Shown one piece after another: positions 36,635-46,644 of a stretch of 64,000 nt of DNA. The translations under genes and the position numbers were made by a program. Below the pieces are notes generated by a model, which was not told the DNA's origin, made no database searches, and saw only the letters and a list, made by a program, of their open reading frames with translations. This DNA is from Flavobacteriales bacterium. Lineage in GTDB: Bacteria; Bacteroidota; Bacteroidia; Flavobacteriales_F; PHOS-HE28. Position 1 is the stretch's first letter; every line of letters starts with the position of its first letter. The stretch is taken from contig JAHCIA010000001.1 of NCBI GenBank assembly GCA_026129465.1, positions 3,307,583 through 3,371,582 of the forward strand, written 5' to 3'.

Positions 36635-37657
36635 ATGAACTTCATCGACCACATCCGCATCGAGTGCCGCAGCGGCAAGGGCGGCAAGGGCAGCAGCCAC
36701 CTGCGGCGGGAGAAGTACATGCCCAAGGGCGGCCCCGATGGCGGTGACGGCGGCAGGGGCGGGCACATCATCGTGCGCGGCAACGCCCAGTTGTGGACCC
36801 TGCTGCACCTGCGCTACACCAAGCATGTGATCGCCGAGGACGGCCATGTGGGCACCAGCAACCAGAGCAGCGGATCCGCCGGCCGTGACCAGGTGATCGA
36901 ACTGCCTCTGGGCACCGTGGTGCGGGACGCCGAGACCGGCGAGCAGCTCTGCGAGGTGACCAAGGACGGCGAGGAGCACATCCTCTTCAAGGGCGGCCGC
37001 GGTGGGCTCGGCAACCAGCACTTCAAGAGCGCCACGAACCAGACGCCCCGGTATGCCCAGCCCGGCGAACCCGGTGTCACCCGGCTGGTGGTGATGGAGC
37101 TGAAGGTCCTCGCCGATGTGGGTCTGGTGGGCTTCCCCAATGCGGGCAAGAGCACGCTGCTGGCCAGCATCACCGCCGCCAAGCCCAAGGTGGCCGACTA
37201 CGCCTTCACCACGCTGGTGCCCAACCTGGGCATCGTGCCCTACCGCGACCACAAGAGCTTCGTGATGGCCGACATCCCCGGCATCATCGAGGGCGCCCAC
37301 GAAGGCAAGGGTCTCGGCCTGCGCTTCCTGCGCCACATCGAACGCAACAGCGTGCTGCTCTTCATGGTGCCAGCGGACAGCAAGGACATCCGGCACGAGT
37401 ACAACGTGCTGCTGGACGAACTGCGCGCATACAGCCGCGAACTGCTGGACAAGGACCGCCTGCTGGCCGTGACCAAGTGCGACATGCTCGACACCGAGTT
37501 GATGGAGCAACTGCGCCAGGAACTTCCCAAAGGTGTGGACCATGTGCTCATCAGCAGTGTGAGCGGCTTCGGGCTGGAAGAATTGAAGGACGTGCTCTGG
37601 CGCAAGTTGCACGGTGCACAAAAGCAGCGGGACACCTTCCCTGAATGGACCGCATGA
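36635..37657 (+). CDS. obgE: Obg-family GTPase
   Basis: 340 residues. The N-terminal Gly-rich Obg fold ([31 protein letters not shown]) is followed by the G domain: G1 [10 protein letters not shown]3 [17 protein letters not shown]4 TKCD and G5 SSVSG. It assists 50S ribosome maturation and stress control. No C-terminal OCT domain is present, as is common in this phylum. The stop overlaps the start of the PAP2 gene (ATGA). Confidence 0.96.
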   Translation: MNFIDHIRIECRSGKGGKGSSHLRREKYMPKGGPDGGDGGRGGHIIVRGNAQLWTLLHLRYTKHVIAEDGHVGTSNQSSGSAGRDQVIELPLGTVVRDAETGEQLCEVTKDGEEHILFKGGRGGLGNQHFKSATNQTPRYAQPGEPGVTRLVVMELKVLADVGLVGFPNAGKSTLLASITAAKPKVADYAFTTLVPNLGIVPYRDHKSFVMADIPGIIEGAHEGKGLGLRFLRHIERNSVLLFMVPADSKDIRHEYNVLLDELRAYSRELLDKDRLLAVTKCDMLDTELMEQLRQELPKGVDHVLISSVSGFGLEELKDVLWRKLHGAQKQRDTFPEWTA

Positions 37658-38250
37658 ATCTGCTGGAGCGGATCGATGCGTTGGACCGCGAACTCTTCCT
37701 CGCCCTCAACGGCCTGCACGCCCCGTGGTCCGATGCCCTGATGGGGACCGTGAGCGAGATGCTCGTGTGGATGCCGCTCTACCTCTTCTTCCTGGTCGTG
37801 CTGCGGAAGCGCCTCGGCTGGAAAGGCCTGTGGTGGAGTTTGCCCGTCATCGCTTTGATGATCCTGGCCAGCGACTCGGGATCCGTGGCGCTTTTCAAGA
37901 ACACGGTGCAACGCCTGCGGCCCTGCCATGAGCCGGCCTTGCAGGGACTGGTGCACATCGTCGACGGCCACTGCGGCGGGCGCTTCGGCTTCGTCAGTTC
38001 GCACGCCAGCAACCACTTCGCCATCGCGGCCTTCATGGCGGGCATCCTGCGCGGAACGCCGCGCTGGGCCTCGCCCGCGCTCTTCTTCTGGGCCGCCTTC
38101 ATCGCCTACAGCAGGGTCCACCTCGGCGTGCACTACCCGGGTGATGTGCTCGTGGGCGCGCTCTTCGGCTTCACGATCGGTTCATGTGCGGTGCTGATCT
38201 TGCGCCATTTGGCGAAGCGCAAAGGCTTCGTGTGGTACCTTGGATCGTGA
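37654..38250 (+). CDS. PAP2-family membrane phosphatase
   Basis: 198 residues from ATG 37654, which overlaps obgE by 4 bp. About six membrane spans. Catalytic motifs: C1 [10 protein letters not shown]2 SSHASNHF and C3 [13 protein letters not shown]. In C2 the usual PSGH is replaced by SSHA, although the histidine is kept. It may dephosphorylate undecaprenyl pyrophosphate or another lipid phosphate at the periplasmic face. The stop overlaps the crcB start (TGATG). Confidence 0.9.
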   Translation: MNLLERIDALDRELFLALNGLHAPWSDALMGTVSEMLVWMPLYLFFLVVLRKRLGWKGLWWSLPVIALMILASDSGSVALFKNTVQRLRPCHEPALQGLVHIVDGHCGGRFGFVSSHASNHFAIAAFMAGILRGTPRWASPALFFWAAFIAYSRVHLGVHYPGDVLVGALFGFTIGSCAVLILRHLAKRKGFVWYLGS

Positions 38251-38618
38251 TGATGACCTGGCTCGCGGTTTTCGTTGGTGGTGGCCTGGGCAGCATGGCC
38301 CGCTTCGGCATGGGCCGCTTGGTGCTGCTGCTGGACGTGCGCGGCATCTTCCCCTGGGCCACGCTGGCCTCCAACCTCATCAGCACGGCCATCCTCGCCG
38401 CCTTCATCATCAAATGGCAGGACCAGTTCCAGGGCCGCGACGCGCTGAAGGCCTTCATCGCCGTGGGCTTCTGCGGTGGCTTCAGCACTTTCAGCACCTT
38501 CAGCTACGAGAACTTCCTGATGCTCCGCAGCGGCCTTGTCGGTCATGCCATGGCCAATGTGGTGGTGAGCGCGCTCGCCGGCATCCTGCTCTTCTACATC
38601 ATCGCACGCAGCGCATGA
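38250..38618 (+). CDS. crcB: Fluoride channel CrcB/Fluc
   Basis: 122 residues with four membrane segments. The pore signature GFCGGFSTFSTFSYE and the early GGGLGSMARF are present. Fluc channels work as antiparallel dimers and vent fluoride. No fluoride riboswitch is visible before it because the gene sits inside the coupled run. The start overlaps the PAP2 stop by one base and its stop overlaps the next start (ATGA). Confidence 0.94.
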   Translation: MMTWLAVFVGGGLGSMARFGMGRLVLLLDVRGIFPWATLASNLISTAILAAFIIKWQDQFQGRDALKAFIAVGFCGGFSTFSTFSYENFLMLRSGLVGHAMANVVVSALAGILLFYIIARSA

Positions 38619-40264
38619 GACACCTGGCATTCCTTGCTCTTCTCCTTACCGGTATTCCGCTGCACGCCCAGCGGCCTGGCTGGCAGGATCCTCCCCGTCT
38701 CATCGTGGGCGTGGTGGTGGACCAGATGCGCACCGACCACCTCTACCGCTACTGGCACAACTTCGGCGAGGGCGGATTCAAGCGCTTGGTGGGCAACGGG
38801 GCTTTTCTGCGCGATGCCCACTTCAACTACCAGCCCACGCGCACCGGGCCGGGCCATGCCAGCATATACACCGGCACCACGCCCACGCACCACGGCATCG
38901 TGGGCAACAACATGTACGTGCGCGCCACCGGCCAGGGACTCTATTGCGCGCAGGACGACCGGGCGAGGTGCGTGGGCGATGAGGCGCATCCCGGCAAGCG
39001 TTCACCGGCGAATCTCTTCAGCACCACGCTGGCCGATGAGTTGGAACGCTTCACCGCGGGACGATCGAAGACCATTGGCGTGGCGTGGAAGGACCGCGGC
39101 TCGATCCTGCCCATCGGGCGCATGGGCGACGCCGCTTATTGGTTCGGCGAAGGTCTCGCCGGGCATTGGGTCACCAGCGATTGGTACATGGACGAGTTGC
39201 CGCGTTGGGTGAAGGACTTCAACGCACAAGGCCTTGCGGCGAAGTACATGCAAGGCAGCTGGGACCTGGTGCTGCCGATGGAACGCTACGCGCAGGTACT
39301 GCCGGACGACAACCCCTACGAGATCCCCATCCCGGGCACGGCCACCGCCACCTTGCCGGTCGACCTCGCGGCCTTGCTCGCCGCCAATGGCGGAGACACC
39401 AAGGTGCTGCGCTATCTGCCAGTGGGCAACCGCCTCACCACCGACTTCGCCTTGGCCGCTTTGGATGCGGAGGCCATGGGCAGGGACGCCATCACCGACC
39501 TGCTCGCCATCAGCTACGGCGCGCCGGACGAGTTGGGACACCTCACCGGCATCCGCGCTTTGGAAATGGAGGACATGTACATCCGGTTGGATCGGGAATT
39601 GGAACGGTTGCTGAACGCGCTGGACAAGGCCGTGGGCCCCGAGCACTACACGCTCTTCCTCACCAGCGACCATGGTGCCGTGGACGTGCCCGCCTACATG
39701 AAGGACCTGAAGGGCAGTGCGGACTACATCGACACGAAGCTGATCGCGCAGGACCTGGACATCTCCCTGTCCCGGCGATTCGGCCAGGGCAAATGGGTGC
39801 GCCACATCGTGGAGGAGCAGATCTTCCTGAACGACTCCCTCATCGCCGCGCGCAAGCTCGATCGCGCCGTGGTGCAACAGGCCGCCGCCGATGAACTGCT
39901 TCGCAACCCCTTGGTCGCCGAGGCCCTGACCGCGTCGGATCTTTCGCGCTTCAACTATTCGGAACAGGTGCGTGGCAACATGCAACGCGGCTTCATGCCC
40001 CTGCGCGGCGGCGATGTGATGGTGGCCTGGCGGCCCGGTCACATGGATCCGAAGACCTGGGCCAGGGGCCGCGGCACCGACCATGGCTCGCCGTGGAACT
40101 ACGACTCGCATGTGCCGATCGTCTTCTACGGCAAGGGCATCCGGCCGGGCGAGGTCCTGCGCCGCACGCACATCACGGACATCGCGTCCACCATCGCCAT
40201 GATCGCGGGGATACCCATGCCGGACGCGGCCACCGGCCATGTGGTGACGGAAGTGCTCCGCTGA
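38615..40264 (+). CDS. PafA-like exported alkaline phosphatase
   Basis: 549 residues, signal peptide MRHLAFLALLLTGIPLHAQR. It belongs to the alkaline-phosphatase superfamily: nucleophile Thr about 77 in PTRTGPGHASIYTGTTP, and metal ligands Asp in VVVDQMRTD, Asp and His in GAPDELGHL, Asp-His in TSDHGAVD and a His in GTDHGSPWN. PafA enzymes release phosphate from many monoesters outside the cell. It closes the coupled run, with the start overlapping the crcB stop. No pho-box-like site was looked for, so phosphate regulation is open. Confidence 0.93.
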   Translation: MRHLAFLALLLTGIPLHAQRPGWQDPPRLIVGVVVDQMRTDHLYRYWHNFGEGGFKRLVGNGAFLRDAHFNYQPTRTGPGHASIYTGTTPTHHGIVGNNMYVRATGQGLYCAQDDRARCVGDEAHPGKRSPANLFSTTLADELERFTAGRSKTIGVAWKDRGSILPIGRMGDAAYWFGEGLAGHWVTSDWYMDELPRWVKDFNAQGLAAKYMQGSWDLVLPMERYAQVLPDDNPYEIPIPGTATATLPVDLAALLAANGGDTKVLRYLPVGNRLTTDFALAALDAEAMGRDAITDLLAISYGAPDELGHLTGIRALEMEDMYIRLDRELERLLNALDKAVGPEHYTLFLTSDHGAVDVPAYMKDLKGSADYIDTKLIAQDLDISLSRRFGQGKWVRHIVEEQIFLNDSLIAARKLDRAVVQQAAADELLRNPLVAEALTASDLSRFNYSEQVRGNMQRGFMPLRGGDVMVAWRPGHMDPKTWARGRGTDHGSPWNYDSHVPIVFYGKGIRPGEVLRRTHITDIASTIAMIAGIPMPDAATGHVVTEVLR

Positions 40265-40469
40265 ATCAGCGGCCGTAAAGCCCACCGTCTTCGCTGATCG
40301 TCCCTCGGGGGCGATACCCTCACGTGAAGCGCCCTTCCGTTCCATGGTGCATCCATTGCATCCAACGCCCTGCCACTGCAACATCCAGCCTCGGCACTGT
40401 TCATATCCCTGTTGATGTCCGCTTGAAGCATATCGATCGCGAGGCCCCACCACCGAAGTAGTTTTCGGC

Positions 40470-40925
40470 ATGCATCCTTGGGAGCCGCCGGTCTTCAACA
40501 GCCCCTTCGAATTGCATCGCGAGGATGGTGTGCTGCGGCTCGTCTTCACACAGGCCTCCGCGGTCGACCGATACCGGATGAAGGAATTGTTGCGCTTGAC
40601 CGCGGCCTTGGACCCCATGGCGCGCGCGCCCATGCTGGTGGAATGCCGCAGTGGCCTGTCCGTGAGCGAGGAAGCGCGCGCCCTGCTGAGCCGGGCCTGT
40701 GGAGCATCGGGCCATGCGCTCGCCATCCATACCGAGGACCTCGACATGCGCCTGCAGGTGGAGCTGTTCCGCCAGGTGTACCGACCGAGGTTCGCCTTGC
40801 GCGTCTTCCGCGAGCCCGGGGAGGCGCACCGTTGGATCAGGGAGCGGGCACAGCTCGCTGAATTGGCACAGCCGACGCCCCCTGTTGAGAAACGCGGGGA
40901 CATCTTGCCCGCCACGCGCCTCTGA
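40470..40925 (+). CDS. Hypothetical protein, STAS/SpoIIAA-like (DUF7793 type)
   Basis: 151 residues, no signal peptide. The arrangement is strand (GVLRLVFTQASAV), helix (RMKELLRLTAALD), strand (PMLVECRSGLSVSEEARALL), helix and then strand (RFALRVFREPGEAHRWIRER). This resembles the STAS/SpoIIAA-like fold known from DUF7793 proteins of Bacteroidota. The match is by shape and general pattern only. It stands alone, with 205 bp of featureless DNA before it. Confidence 0.6.
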   Translation: MHPWEPPVFNSPFELHREDGVLRLVFTQASAVDRYRMKELLRLTAALDPMARAPMLVECRSGLSVSEEARALLSRACGASGHALAIHTEDLDMRLQVELFRQVYRPRFALRVFREPGEAHRWIRERAQLAELAQPTPPVEKRGDILPATRL

Positions 40926-40955
40926 GCGCCCATGGCACCGGTCTAATTTCACACC

Positions 40956-42314
40956 GTGATGTGGCGCGGACGGCTCCTCTTGACCTGTCTGTGGTCGGCC
41001 AGCTTACTGCTGTCGTCCTGGGATTCGCATGGGCAGCCTGTGCTCCGGCTCGATGGTGAAAGCAGCGGCACCACGGTGAATGTGCGCGGCACGCTGGAGG
41101 ATGATCCTGCCGCCGTGCCCGCCTTCGAGGCCATCTGGCGTGGGGTGCCCGGCGCCAACGCCGTGTTCCAGTTCCGCCCGCTCACCGCCCCACGCGATGA
41201 CCTGCGCCTGATGCTCGACCGCCTGGTGGAGGCCGGTGTGGGCGCCTACCTCGACAGCCGCGTGCGCTTCACCAAGACCGGCATCGCCGCCGACCTCACG
41301 GCCGAGGCCATGATGCGCGAGTTGGACGCCATGGCCCGCGCGGCCTGCGAGGAGTACGGCGCGGAGGAGGCCTTCGCCGGATTCTCGCCGCCCACCCGCC
41401 AGCAGTTGGATCGCATGCTCCGCATCGATTGGAGCCAGGCGCATCTGGGCATCGACGGTGGCGATGGGCAGGACAAATACCTGGCGATATACCGCTACGT
41501 GCGCACCCAGCGCGAGGAACTCGAACGGCAATTGCGCGCCGATCTGCTGCCGCTCGCCGCGGTGCGCGTGCTGGGGCCCAAGGAGTCGCTTCCCGGCGCC
41601 GAGTTGCGCATCAACTCCACCTGCGGCACCGTCTTCGACGAGGAGAACTTCCTCTGTGCGCTCGATCTTCAGCTGGCCGATACCGGCGGTGGTGGCATCG
41701 ACCCCGCGTTGGGCCAGGCTTTTCTTCGTGCCGTTCAAGAGCGCCCTGCGGTCACGGCCGATACGCCTGTGGCCGAACCGCAGCGCATCCGCAAGCGCGA
41801 CCGCTGGCTGAAGGGCGAGCTGGACAACATCAACACGCGCATCGACCGCATGGACCAGCGCAAGGAGCTGTGGGAACTGCGCGACCGCATGGACGATATC
41901 GAGGACCGCCTCACGGGTCTTGACCTGGAGATGCGCGACCTGCGCGAACAGCGGCGTCCCGAGCCGGACAATCCGATCGCCAACCTCAGCGACCTCACGC
42001 GGCGCAACCTCACCATCCGCTTCGCGCGCAATTCCGTGGCGCTCGATCCGGAGTACCGCATCCTGCTCAACGAGGTCTTCGAGCAACTGGCACGCGCGCC
42101 GCAGCACAAAGTGCTCATCACCGGCTACACCGACCGCAGCGGCGACCCCGCGCTGAACCTGCGCCTCAGTGAGCAGCGCGCCCAGGCCGTGCGCAATTAT
42201 CTGCTGCAGCGCGGCATCGCCCCCGAGCGTCTGCCGGTGAACCACTACGGCGACAGCCGCAGCGTGGGGCGCAATCCCGATGAGCGGAGGGTGGAGGTGG
42301 AGTGGTTGAGGTGA
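40956..42314 (+). CDS. OmpA-family protein with coiled coil
   Basis: 452 residues, signal peptide up to SWDSHGQ. A long novel N-terminal part precedes a charged coiled coil (about 280-325; LDNINTRIDRMDQRKELWEL, then EDRLTGLDLEMRDLREQRR). The OmpA domain lies at about 335-452, with the FARNSVALDPEYRILLNEVF and ITGYTDRSGDPALNLRLSEQ motifs. It probably tethers to peptidoglycan. The N-terminal partner is unknown. Confidence 0.88.
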   Translation: MMWRGRLLLTCLWSASLLLSSWDSHGQPVLRLDGESSGTTVNVRGTLEDDPAAVPAFEAIWRGVPGANAVFQFRPLTAPRDDLRLMLDRLVEAGVGAYLDSRVRFTKTGIAADLTAEAMMRELDAMARAACEEYGAEEAFAGFSPPTRQQLDRMLRIDWSQAHLGIDGGDGQDKYLAIYRYVRTQREELERQLRADLLPLAAVRVLGPKESLPGAELRINSTCGTVFDEENFLCALDLQLADTGGGGIDPALGQAFLRAVQERPAVTADTPVAEPQRIRKRDRWLKGELDNINTRIDRMDQRKELWELRDRMDDIEDRLTGLDLEMRDLREQRRPEPDNPIANLSDLTRRNLTIRFARNSVALDPEYRILLNEVFEQLARAPQHKVLITGYTDRSGDPALNLRLSEQRAQAVRNYLLQRGIAPERLPVNHYGDSRSVGRNPDERRVEVEWLR

Positions 42315-42316
42315 GT

Positions 42317-43906
42317 TCAGCCACGCATGAAGCGCTGCGCGAGCAAGCCTTCGGGCGTCAGCACCCGCATCACATAAGTGCCCGGCGCCAAATGCGCCAC
42401 CGGCACGGACCAGCGCCCCCCCGCCGAACGGCCTTGGGCCACGGCCCGGCCGGTGAGGTCCACAATGGTCCAATGCAGCACGGCGGCATGGGGGCCTTCC
42501 CATTCCACCTGCAAAAGGTCTTGCACGGGTGATGGGTACAGATGCAGCGCCTGCGGCGTGCCATGCTCGGCAATGCCTACCTCCCAGGGGGCGAGTTTGA
42601 CGACCCATACGTCGGCTTCGCCATGGTTGCCTGTGAGGTCGCCATCGGATGACTGGCTATACCCGGTGATGACCACACTACCATCTGAAGCCGGTGCGAT
42701 TCCTTCCGCCAGGTCATTTGTGCTGCCACCCATGGTGCGCTGCCATATGACCTCCAGATCTGAGGATACACATACTACCCAGACATCCAGCCCACCCAAA
42801 GGATCTGAAATGTCTCCATCCGCCGAGATCGTCCTGCCAACGACAATAGCATTGCCGGAAGGCAGCACGTTTATGCCCCCGAAGCGATCATGTGCCGTGC
42901 CTCCGAAGCATTTGGTGCCGATCAACTCCCCGGCTCCATTCAGCTTGACAATCCATGCGTCTCCGCCACCTTGATTGCCGGTGACATCACCATTATTGGA
43001 GTTGGTGTACCCAACCGCCCAGATGGAGCCATCCTGAGCCTCTTTCACATCGTAGAGAAATTCGTTGCCCAATCCGCCAACGCATCGCTGCCAGATGATA
43101 TCCCCTTCGGCATCCACCTTCATGACCCAACCTGTGGTACTGGGTACAGGTTCAGCATAGTAGGGATTGTTGCCGACGAGGTCCCCGTCGTTGGAACTCG
43201 TCTGGCCCACAATGATGCTACCTCCCGCATTGGAGGCGATGACCCGCAAGCCCCCATCACTTTGACTTCCTCCGTAGCACCGGCTCCATATCGTATTGCC
43301 TGCGTTGTCGGTCTTGACCAGCAACATATCTGAGAGGCCATGATTGCCCACCGCATCGCCATCGCTTGAAGTGCTGCTTGCGCAGATCAGGAATCCGTCC
43401 TCAAAAGTCAAAATGGAATAGAGGATATCGAACCCTGATCCGCCCAAGCATCGCTGCCACTCGATCTCCCCGTTGGATTCTAGCTTGACCAGCCAGATCC
43501 GCGGCCCGTTGGATCCCGGGCATTCAACATCACCATCAAATGATGAAGTGGATCCCCCTATAATGTAACCGCCATCAGAAGTTGCGTGGATCACGGCCAC
43601 ATTCTCCTCCCACTCGCTTCCTCCGTAGCAACGCTGCCAATCCATGCTACCGTCCCCCTGTAGCTTGATGACCCATATGTCGCTGAGACCATGATGGCCA
43701 GAGATGTCACCGTCATTGGAGTCCGTACGCCCTGCAATGACGTAGCCGCCATCGCTGGTGGGGGAGATACAATGGCCCGCATCGTGCATGCTGCCGCCAT
43801 AGTTGAACTGCCACAGGATGGTGGGAGGCGTTTGTGCCGCCAGGTACGGAAAGCCACTGGTAGACATGAGGAGGGCCGCCACAGCAATCAAGAGTGGGCA
43901 CCTCAT
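42317..43906 (-). CDS. Secreted T9SS protein of eight propeller-like repeats
   Basis: 529 residues, signal peptide MRCPLLIAVAALLMSTSGFP. About eight repeats of roughly 52 residues follow the pattern GGS..D....I..TSDGGYIIGG.T.S.DGDV.GNHG..D.WVVKL, then a C-terminal region with LHLYPSPVQDLLQVEW and a T9SS-type tail. The repeats probably make a beta-propeller. Repeat-coding DNA (about 42,560 to 43,906) is AT-richer than the sorting-domain DNA (42,317-42,540, about 70% GC by count). The gene follows the S8 protease gene by 2 bp and the two are likely co-transcribed. Confidence 0.85.
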   Translation of the reverse strand: MRCPLLIAVAALLMSTSGFPYLAAQTPPTILWQFNYGGSMHDAGHCISPTSDGGYVIAGRTDSNDGDISGHHGLSDIWVIKLQGDGSMDWQRCYGGSEWEENVAVIHATSDGGYIIGGSTSSFDGDVECPGSNGPRIWLVKLESNGEIEWQRCLGGSGFDILYSILTFEDGFLICASSTSSDGDAVGNHGLSDMLLVKTDNAGNTIWSRCYGGSQSDGGLRVIASNAGGSIIVGQTSSNDGDLVGNNPYYAEPVPSTTGWVMKVDAEGDIIWQRCVGGLGNEFLYDVKEAQDGSIWAVGYTNSNNGDVTGNQGGGDAWIVKLNGAGELIGTKCFGGTAHDRFGGINVLPSGNAIVVGRTISADGDISDPLGGLDVWVVCVSSDLEVIWQRTMGGSTNDLAEGIAPASDGSVVITGYSQSSDGDLTGNHGEADVWVVKLAPWEVGIAEHGTPQALHLYPSPVQDLLQVEWEGPHAAVLHWTIVDLTGRAVAQGRSAGGRWSVPVAHLAPGTYVMRVLTPEGLLAQRFMRG

Positions 43907-43908
43907 GG

Positions 43909-46542
43909 TCAGTTTTGTTTGATGAAGCGGCGGGTATGGACTTCATTGTGGCGGCGCAATAGCAAGCAATAAGCGCCCGCTCTAAGTTGGCCAACTGGCA
44001 TGCGCACCAACCGCTGTGCTCCCATGGCTTCGGAGATCACCTTGCGCCCAAGAGCGTCAATGATCGTCAGCTCCCAACCGGGTGCGGCCAGGTCACCAAT
44101 ATCGATGGTGAGCATGTCGCTGGCAGGATTGGGGTATACCACGATACCATTTCCACTGATGACTTCATCAGTGCTCACTGTGCTTGGTCCCCAGCAGTCA
44201 CCATCGACCACCAATAGCGAGTAGGCAGTGCGAAGCTCGCCGGGCACCGCCGGGAACCATTCGTTCACTACAATGCTGTTGTCTGTACTGTTAAGGATGA
44301 ACCAGGTACTCGTGGTTGCTGTAACATCCACTGAGTTGCCATTGATGACGAACACGTAGTTGGCCCAGGTCCGGCCGTTCACCACGGATCCGCTTCCATG
44401 AGTGCCAATCGTCGAGCTTTCGCGCCCCCAGGAGCCACCCGGGACGATGATCTCGGCTGTGATCGGGAATCCATCAAAGTACTCATGTGTCACCATGACG
44501 CGATAGGCGTTGTACTCCCCGTGCGGAAGCCCCAAGAGGTTGTTCGGAGGAATAGTGATGACTTCGTTGGAGAATTGTTGTGAATCGGTCGATAGTGGTG
44601 CGCTGGAATGGACCACACAATGCGGGGCGGTTACAAGTTCCAATGCCGCTCCAGCATCCAGGCGGCCGTGACCGTGGTAGTCATCGTAGCCCACTTGATA
44701 GTCTTCATAAGGAGGCCATTCCGTTTCCAAGTCGAAGATGTCCTTGGCACTCTGCTCCAGAATATGTTCGATATCCTCGGGCGCTAGTCCATTGGGCGCC
44801 CCGTTGATCACGCTATGCTCAGCGAGCATTAACGCCGCAACACCCGCCACATGAGGCGCGGCCGAGGAAGTGCCTTGGAAACAGGCATATTTCTGAGGGA
44901 ATCCGAATGTTTCCCATGGCAGGTCATTGCAGTTGAGTGCGCTTGGCAACGAACCGCCAAGTGCCGTGAATACGATGTTGCTGCTGCCTGGCGCCACGAG
45001 GTCTAAGCCAAAGTGATGATTGGAGTTGATGGGGACGCCATTGGTGTTGTTGCTCTCGGATAATAATTGCCGTCCATCATCGCCGGTGGCTCCAACACTT
45101 AACATGACACCGTCGCCGATGATCCCATGGGGACCATCGGGATGTTCGGCGAACGCAGATGGCAAGGCTCGAAAGACGGATTGGTCGACACCGTAATTCC
45201 CATGAGAGGCGGCTATGGCACAGTGATTCTGATTGGCGGTAAGTACAGCCTCCGCAAGTAGTATCGGATACGGCTGGGAGGGTGGTGGGTGGTCGGCTCC
45301 CCAACTAATGTTGAGTACATGGCATCCGAAGCCGTTGTTGCTGCCAGAGTTCTGCGAGGAGCCATTCACAACAGCTGCAGCAGCGATATCAAGCTCGAGA
45401 TAATTTGTACCTCCACCAACTACAAGTGGCACGATGGAGGCGCCTGTGTTCCCAGTGCCATTCACATCGCCCCCGGCGATACCAGCGACGCCGATTCCAT
45501 TGTTCCTTAGCGAACCGACTATGCTCGCGCAAGCTGTTCCATGCCAGCCACTGGCATTATAGGTTCCGAGGGTTGGAAGAATTTCTACTCCCGGAGGATG
45601 GTAATCATATCCGCTTAAGATCTTGGTTTGGCCCTGGTATATGAAATCCTCATGGTCCCAGTTTATTGGCGTGTCCACGATCCCCACTTTGATGAAAGGT
45701 TGTCCGGCCTGGATGGCCCATGCGGGTTCGATGTTGATGTGCGCATCAGGATACTCTGCCTTGGGCTTCAGGCTGCTTTGCCACCCTTCGTCGTAGATGG
45801 GATCGTTCGTGTAGAACTGAAAGAGCAAATTGGTGTGGGTATAAGCCAAATGATGGTAAAGCGAACGGAGGCTATCGCAAGCCTCCACCGGCTCCATCCC
45901 GCCGGTCTCCATGCCGAATACGCTCCAGAACTTAGGAAGGCGCAGCTCCTCGCCCAGGCGGCTGACGGAGATGCTGTCGGCGCGCGTCCAGGTCAGGAAG
46001 GTCTTCACTACGCGCAGGCGTGAAGCGGCCACGCCCAGCTTGGCGGCGATGGCGCCCGCCACACTGTCCGGCACCAGCTTGTCCAGCGTGGTGTGCTGCA
46101 TGTTCTTGTTGTCCACGAAGGCGGTGTCCAGCAGGTGCGGCCGGAACTTCACGATCACCTCTCGGTCCAGGTAGAGCGGGTTGCCCAGGCTGTCCAGCAC
46201 GGCATCATGGTCCTTGGTGTACACATCGTATTTGATGGTGGTGTACGCGGTGCCGCCGCCGGGGGTGGCGGTCTGCCCGCTCGCATAGAACACGCCGTTG
46301 CTGCCCATGGTCAGGGCCAGCGCCTTGTCATCGCCCTGCTCCGAGCCGTGCAGCGTGGACCAGAGCAGGGTGCCGTTGGCGGCATAGCGCACGGTGGCGT
46401 ATTGGAGGTTGGTGATGCTGGGTGCGGCACCGGTGACCACCACACCGCCTGCGGTGGACACGGCCATCTTGGTGGCCTGCGCCTGCCAGGTGCCGCTGTG
46501 CGGGCGGAAGGGCGGAACATGTGACAGGGTTGGGATATCCAA
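43909..46542 (-). CDS. Subtilisin-like (S8) protease with T9SS sorting domain, N-terminus unclear
   Basis: 877 residues if TTG 46542 is the start. Catalytic triad: Asp in KVGIVDTPINWDHEDF (about 290), His in ASGWHGTACASIVGS (about 332) and Ser in FQGTSSAAPHVAGVAALM (about 560). The C-terminus has GIVVYPNPASDMLTID and ends RRFIKQN, a T9SS tail. There is no signal peptide and no ATG or GTG. The readable N-terminus starts inside a repeat-like body (STAGGVVVTGAAPSITNLQY). The gene is probably 5'-truncated or its start was replaced by the tetR promoter region. DNA is high-GC for the first about 210 codons and about 50% GC afterwards. Confidence 0.82.
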   Translation of the reverse strand: MDIPTLSHVPPFRPHSGTWQAQATKMAVSTAGGVVVTGAAPSITNLQYATVRYAANGTLLWSTLHGSEQGDDKALALTMGSNGVFYASGQTATPGGGTAYTTIKYDVYTKDHDAVLDSLGNPLYLDREVIVKFRPHLLDTAFVDNKNMQHTTLDKLVPDSVAGAIAAKLGVAASRLRVVKTFLTWTRADSISVSRLGEELRLPKFWSVFGMETGGMEPVEACDSLRSLYHHLAYTHTNLLFQFYTNDPIYDEGWQSSLKPKAEYPDAHINIEPAWAIQAGQPFIKVGIVDTPINWDHEDFIYQGQTKILSGYDYHPPGVEILPTLGTYNASGWHGTACASIVGSLRNNGIGVAGIAGGDVNGTGNTGASIVPLVVGGGTNYLELDIAAAAVVNGSSQNSGSNNGFGCHVLNISWGADHPPPSQPYPILLAEAVLTANQNHCAIAASHGNYGVDQSVFRALPSAFAEHPDGPHGIIGDGVMLSVGATGDDGRQLLSESNNTNGVPINSNHHFGLDLVAPGSSNIVFTALGGSLPSALNCNDLPWETFGFPQKYACFQGTSSAAPHVAGVAALMLAEHSVINGAPNGLAPEDIEHILEQSAKDIFDLETEWPPYEDYQVGYDDYHGHGRLDAGAALELVTAPHCVVHSSAPLSTDSQQFSNEVITIPPNNLLGLPHGEYNAYRVMVTHEYFDGFPITAEIIVPGGSWGRESSTIGTHGSGSVVNGRTWANYVFVINGNSVDVTATTSTWFILNSTDNSIVVNEWFPAVPGELRTAYSLLVVDGDCWGPSTVSTDEVISGNGIVVYPNPASDMLTIDIGDLAAPGWELTIIDALGRKVISEAMGAQRLVRMPVGQLRAGAYCLLLRRHNEVHTRRFIKQN

Positions 46543-46628
46543 GGTAGGTATTCGCGTTGAGCAGCGACCATGGATGCCTGACCATTCGGTATCATTTCTA
46601 TACGATCCCGGGATGATCGATCACCGGA

Positions 46629-46644
46629 TTAACCAAATGGTTAA
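46629..46644. promoter_or_regulatory. Palindromic operator upstream of tetR
   Basis: TTAACC-AAAT-GGTTAA, perfect 6-bp arms with a 4-nt centre, lies 21 bp before the tetR ATG at 46665. TetR-family repressors often bind such sites in their own promoters. A TAAACTTG word overlaps its right edge and resembles the Bacteroidota -7 box (TAnnTTTG) with one mismatch. Autoregulation of the efflux operon is a direct inference. Confidence 0.7.

Noticed and set aside
40265-40469. Small gene or regulatory RNA in the gap
   Set aside because: Only a 7-bp ATCAGCG/CGCTGAT inverted repeat is visible, with nothing else to support a feature.
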